From the NCBI GenBank assembly GCA_025890175.1, contig JANPYM010000010.1, forward strand, positions 62,001-126,000: DNA of 64,000 nucleotides, given 5' to 3'. This DNA is from Ciborinia camelliae. Its lineage: Eukaryota; Ascomycota; Leotiomycetes; Helotiales; Sclerotiniaceae. Below the pieces are notes generated by a model, which saw nothing but the letters and a program-made list of their open reading frames with translations, was not told the DNA's origin and did not search any database. Numbering within the stretch: position 1 is the stretch's first letter; each line of letters opens with the position of its first letter. The translations under genes were made by a program, and so were the position numbers. Below are positions 62,254 through 64,000 of this stretch, piece after piece.

Positions 62254-62656
62254 CAGGGTTGGGCAAAGGGTAGGGTATACCCGGGGTAACCCGGGGTAAA
62301 AACCCGGCGGATGACCACCCTACTCCCCTTCCACAGGGTAGGGTAACCACCATGTGAAATGCTCGGGGTACCCGCGGGTATATCATGTGATCGTCTAATA
62401 TAATCATCCAAAGTTTGAAAGGGGGGAAGTGAAAAAAAGATAAGGATTAGGGTTAGGGTTGATATTTGAAAAATGAAAAATGAAAAAATGGAAAGTAAAT
62501 GTAGAATTGGGAATAGCTTCAACTTTTTAGACGAAAGTATTAGACGATCACATGATATATACCCGCGAGTACCCTGAATACCCGCGGGTTTTATAGGGTA
62601 ACCACCCCGTAGAATCCAGCAGGGTAGGGTAAACCACCCGGAGGTGCCCAACCCTG
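62254..62656. mobile_element. hAT-type MITE, 403 bp, 12-bp TIR, perfect 8-bp target duplication
   Basis: The ends are CAGGGTTGGGCA and its exact inverse TGCCCAACCCTG, typical of hAT transposons. The element is flanked by the perfect 8-bp direct repeat AATTTCTC (62246-62253 and 62657-62664), the hAT insertion signature. Inside, GGGTA/TACCC units repeat in both orientations, and a longer inverted pair containing GATCGTCTAATA and its inverse (near 62388-62400 and 62528-62540) gives a strong fold-back. No transposase; the 140-codon frame inside is a by-product. A telomere-like TTAGGGTTAGGGTT occurs at 62447-62460. Confidence 0.9.
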
Positions 62657-62664
62657 AATTTCTC

Positions 62665-63447
62665 TGGCATTTTCTGGATTATGGAATTACTCGGTGAGCA
62701 GTACGCAGTTCGCTAGGATATATCATTATATTATCCATATGCCATATATATTTCAAAGGATCAATAAATACCTAGGTACCATATGTATAATACGTAAACC
62801 CTATACTTAACATAAATATCTATCTTCTATCATTTATATATAAACTTGACGATACTGATAAAAAAGTCTCTAGAGAACAAGGTAATCTTACAAAACGATA
62901 GACTAAATTAGGTTAGATTAGATAGAATCAGAATACAGCATATTAGTGATGCATAAACTTCATCTAGTCCATAGTATTAATATCAACAAGTTTCTGAAGA
63001 GAGATTTTATGGAAATCTTATAAGTGATTATATGATACCGAAAATAGATAGATAGATAAGTACCTAGGTATAAATCGTTATTTTGGAGGCGCTTCCTCCC
63101 ACTATGTTTTGTTAGGGGTGTGGAATTGAAGATATATTGGAGAGATCCATTATTTTGTATGGGTTTTGAGGTTGGAATAGATTGGTAGGCATATTTGAAT
63201 AGGAATTGATACCGTATTAGCCCCTATCTAATACGCGAGTCAAAATTGAAATACACTTAGAGTTGAGTGAAGATATCCATGGAGTGAAAGATAGGTTGTC
63301 TTTCCTTGCCTACTAGAATTAATCTCGCCCGGAAAATGAGGGGGATAAATCTCGATGAAAAACCACATCAGTAGAGGCGTAGAATCATTGCTAAATGTAT
63401 CTGCAGCTCCAAATACCCATTCGGTATTGATGTTAGAACGCTGGATA
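62665..63447. other. Intergenic between two MITEs
   Basis: About 780 bases of AT-rich, non-coding sequence with one CCTAGGTACC motif at 62771-62780. No gene seen. Confidence 0.5.
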
Positions 63448-63937
63448 CAGTACTAGACAATGGAAAAAAGCCGAAACATACAAACACACCAAAAAAAGCG
63501 ATTTTTCAACCTTTTCAATTAAATATATTTCTTTAATTATTCTATCGATTTATTTCAAATTTTATATATTTATAATTATTTATATTATAATCAATTAAAA
63601 ATTAGCAAAATATTTTTAATAACTTTTTTCAACTTAAACCAATTGATTAAAATTGATTAATTTTAAAAGTTCAAATTTTTAATGTTTTTGTTAGCGATTT
63701 TTAACATTTTTAGAATTTTTGAAAATTTTCGATTTTAATCTTAATTTTCAAGATCAATTAAATTTTTAAAAATAAATTTTTTTATTTTTATTCAATTTAA
63801 TATAAAAATGAATATATATTCGAAATTTTAAATTGATTTATCAAAGCATTATATAAATATTTGAAAATGAAAAGGTTGAAAAATGACGATTTTTGATGTG
63901 TTTTGGTGTTTAGGCTCTTTTCCATTATGGGTCACTG
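63448..63937. mobile_element. Tc1/mariner-type MITE, 490 bp, ~70-bp imperfect TIRs, TA duplication
   Basis: The left end CAGTACTAGACAATGGAAAA and the right end (opposite strand) CAGTGACCCATAATGGAAAA align without gaps for about 70 bases with roughly 80% identity, ending in a shared ATTTTTCAACCTTTTCA-like block. TA flanks both sides (63446-63447 and 63938-63939). The inside is very AT-rich and has no frame, so it is non-autonomous. Several TIR differences are C/T or G/A, compatible with mild RIP or age. Confidence 0.85.
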
Positions 63938-64000
63938 TATAATATTTAGCAACTTAAAGTTACAGATAATGTCTTCTGTGGTCTCTAAAACTTATAATTA

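Noticed and set aside
62447..62460. TTAGGGTTAGGGTT as an internal telomere
   Set aside because: Only two units, inside a MITE full of GGGT words; not evidence of a chromosome end or fusion.
62229..62651. 140-codon minus-strand frame
   Set aside because: Lies almost entirely inside the hAT MITE and has no transposase features.
1..64000. tRNA, rRNA and CRISPR arrays
   Set aside because: No cloverleaf with a T-arm GTTCGA pattern, no ribosomal motif and no spaced direct repeats were recognised by eye; a tRNAscan or Rfam run would be decisive.

Overview
The window is nuclear DNA from a filamentous ascomycete (Pezizomycotina). The genes have short GT-AG introns with fungal branch points (CTAAC, CTGAC), the proteins are typical fungal families, and an extremely AT-rich, ORF-free block looks like a repeat destroyed by RIP (repeat-induced point mutation). 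The general look of the proteins suggests Leotiomycetes, perhaps Sclerotiniaceae. That placement is an impression, since no database search was possible. The sequence is a draft assembly with two N gaps (8939-8948 and 53680-54631).

Layout. The first 38 kb hold most of the genes, many on the minus strand: RPN12 proteasome subunit (860-1823), a two-finger CCCH protein (2810-4851), HOP2-like meiotic pairing protein (8667-9988), a SEL1-repeat chitin synthase activator of the SKT5/CHS4 type with a CaaX end (12131-15492), a GH47 alpha-mannosidase (18814-21973) and CCT6 chaperonin subunit (24279-26159). A prenylcysteine oxidase-like flavoprotein (26437-28521, plus) is head to head with CCT6. Then come an atypical protein kinase (28925-31443), a small conserved hypothetical protein (32367-32741), the mitochondrial ABC transporter ATM1 (34479-36678) and, divergent from it, AIM24 (37098-38338, plus). 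From 38.3 to 57.9 kb I see no convincing gene. This stretch holds a palindromic small element, a 4.6-kb AT-rich element with degenerate terminal inverted repeats, a solo LTR nested inside it, diverged ~0.8-kb-spaced segments, many microsatellites, a sequencing gap and a pogo-like MITE. A WSC-domain cell-wall sensor lies at 57934-58909. After it come a 2.5-kb tract almost without C on the plus strand, a hAT-type MITE with a perfect 8-bp target duplication, and a Tc1/mariner-type MITE.

How the genes relate. These are mostly housekeeping genes, not a cluster. Two themes recur. Cell-wall and surface functions appear as the chitin synthase activator, the GH47 glycan-trimming enzyme and the WSC sensor. 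Mitochondrial function appears as ATM1 and AIM24, which share a 419-bp divergent promoter. The SKT5-like protein is predicted to be prenylated at its CaaX end, and the prenylcysteine oxidase would act in turnover of such lipid anchors; this link is inference only.

I did not find a clearly new biological system. The best-supported unusual observations are the mobile elements with exact termini and target duplications, the gene-anchored strand-composition switch, the kinase with HFD in place of HRD, and the two apparent assembly or sequence faults in HOP2.
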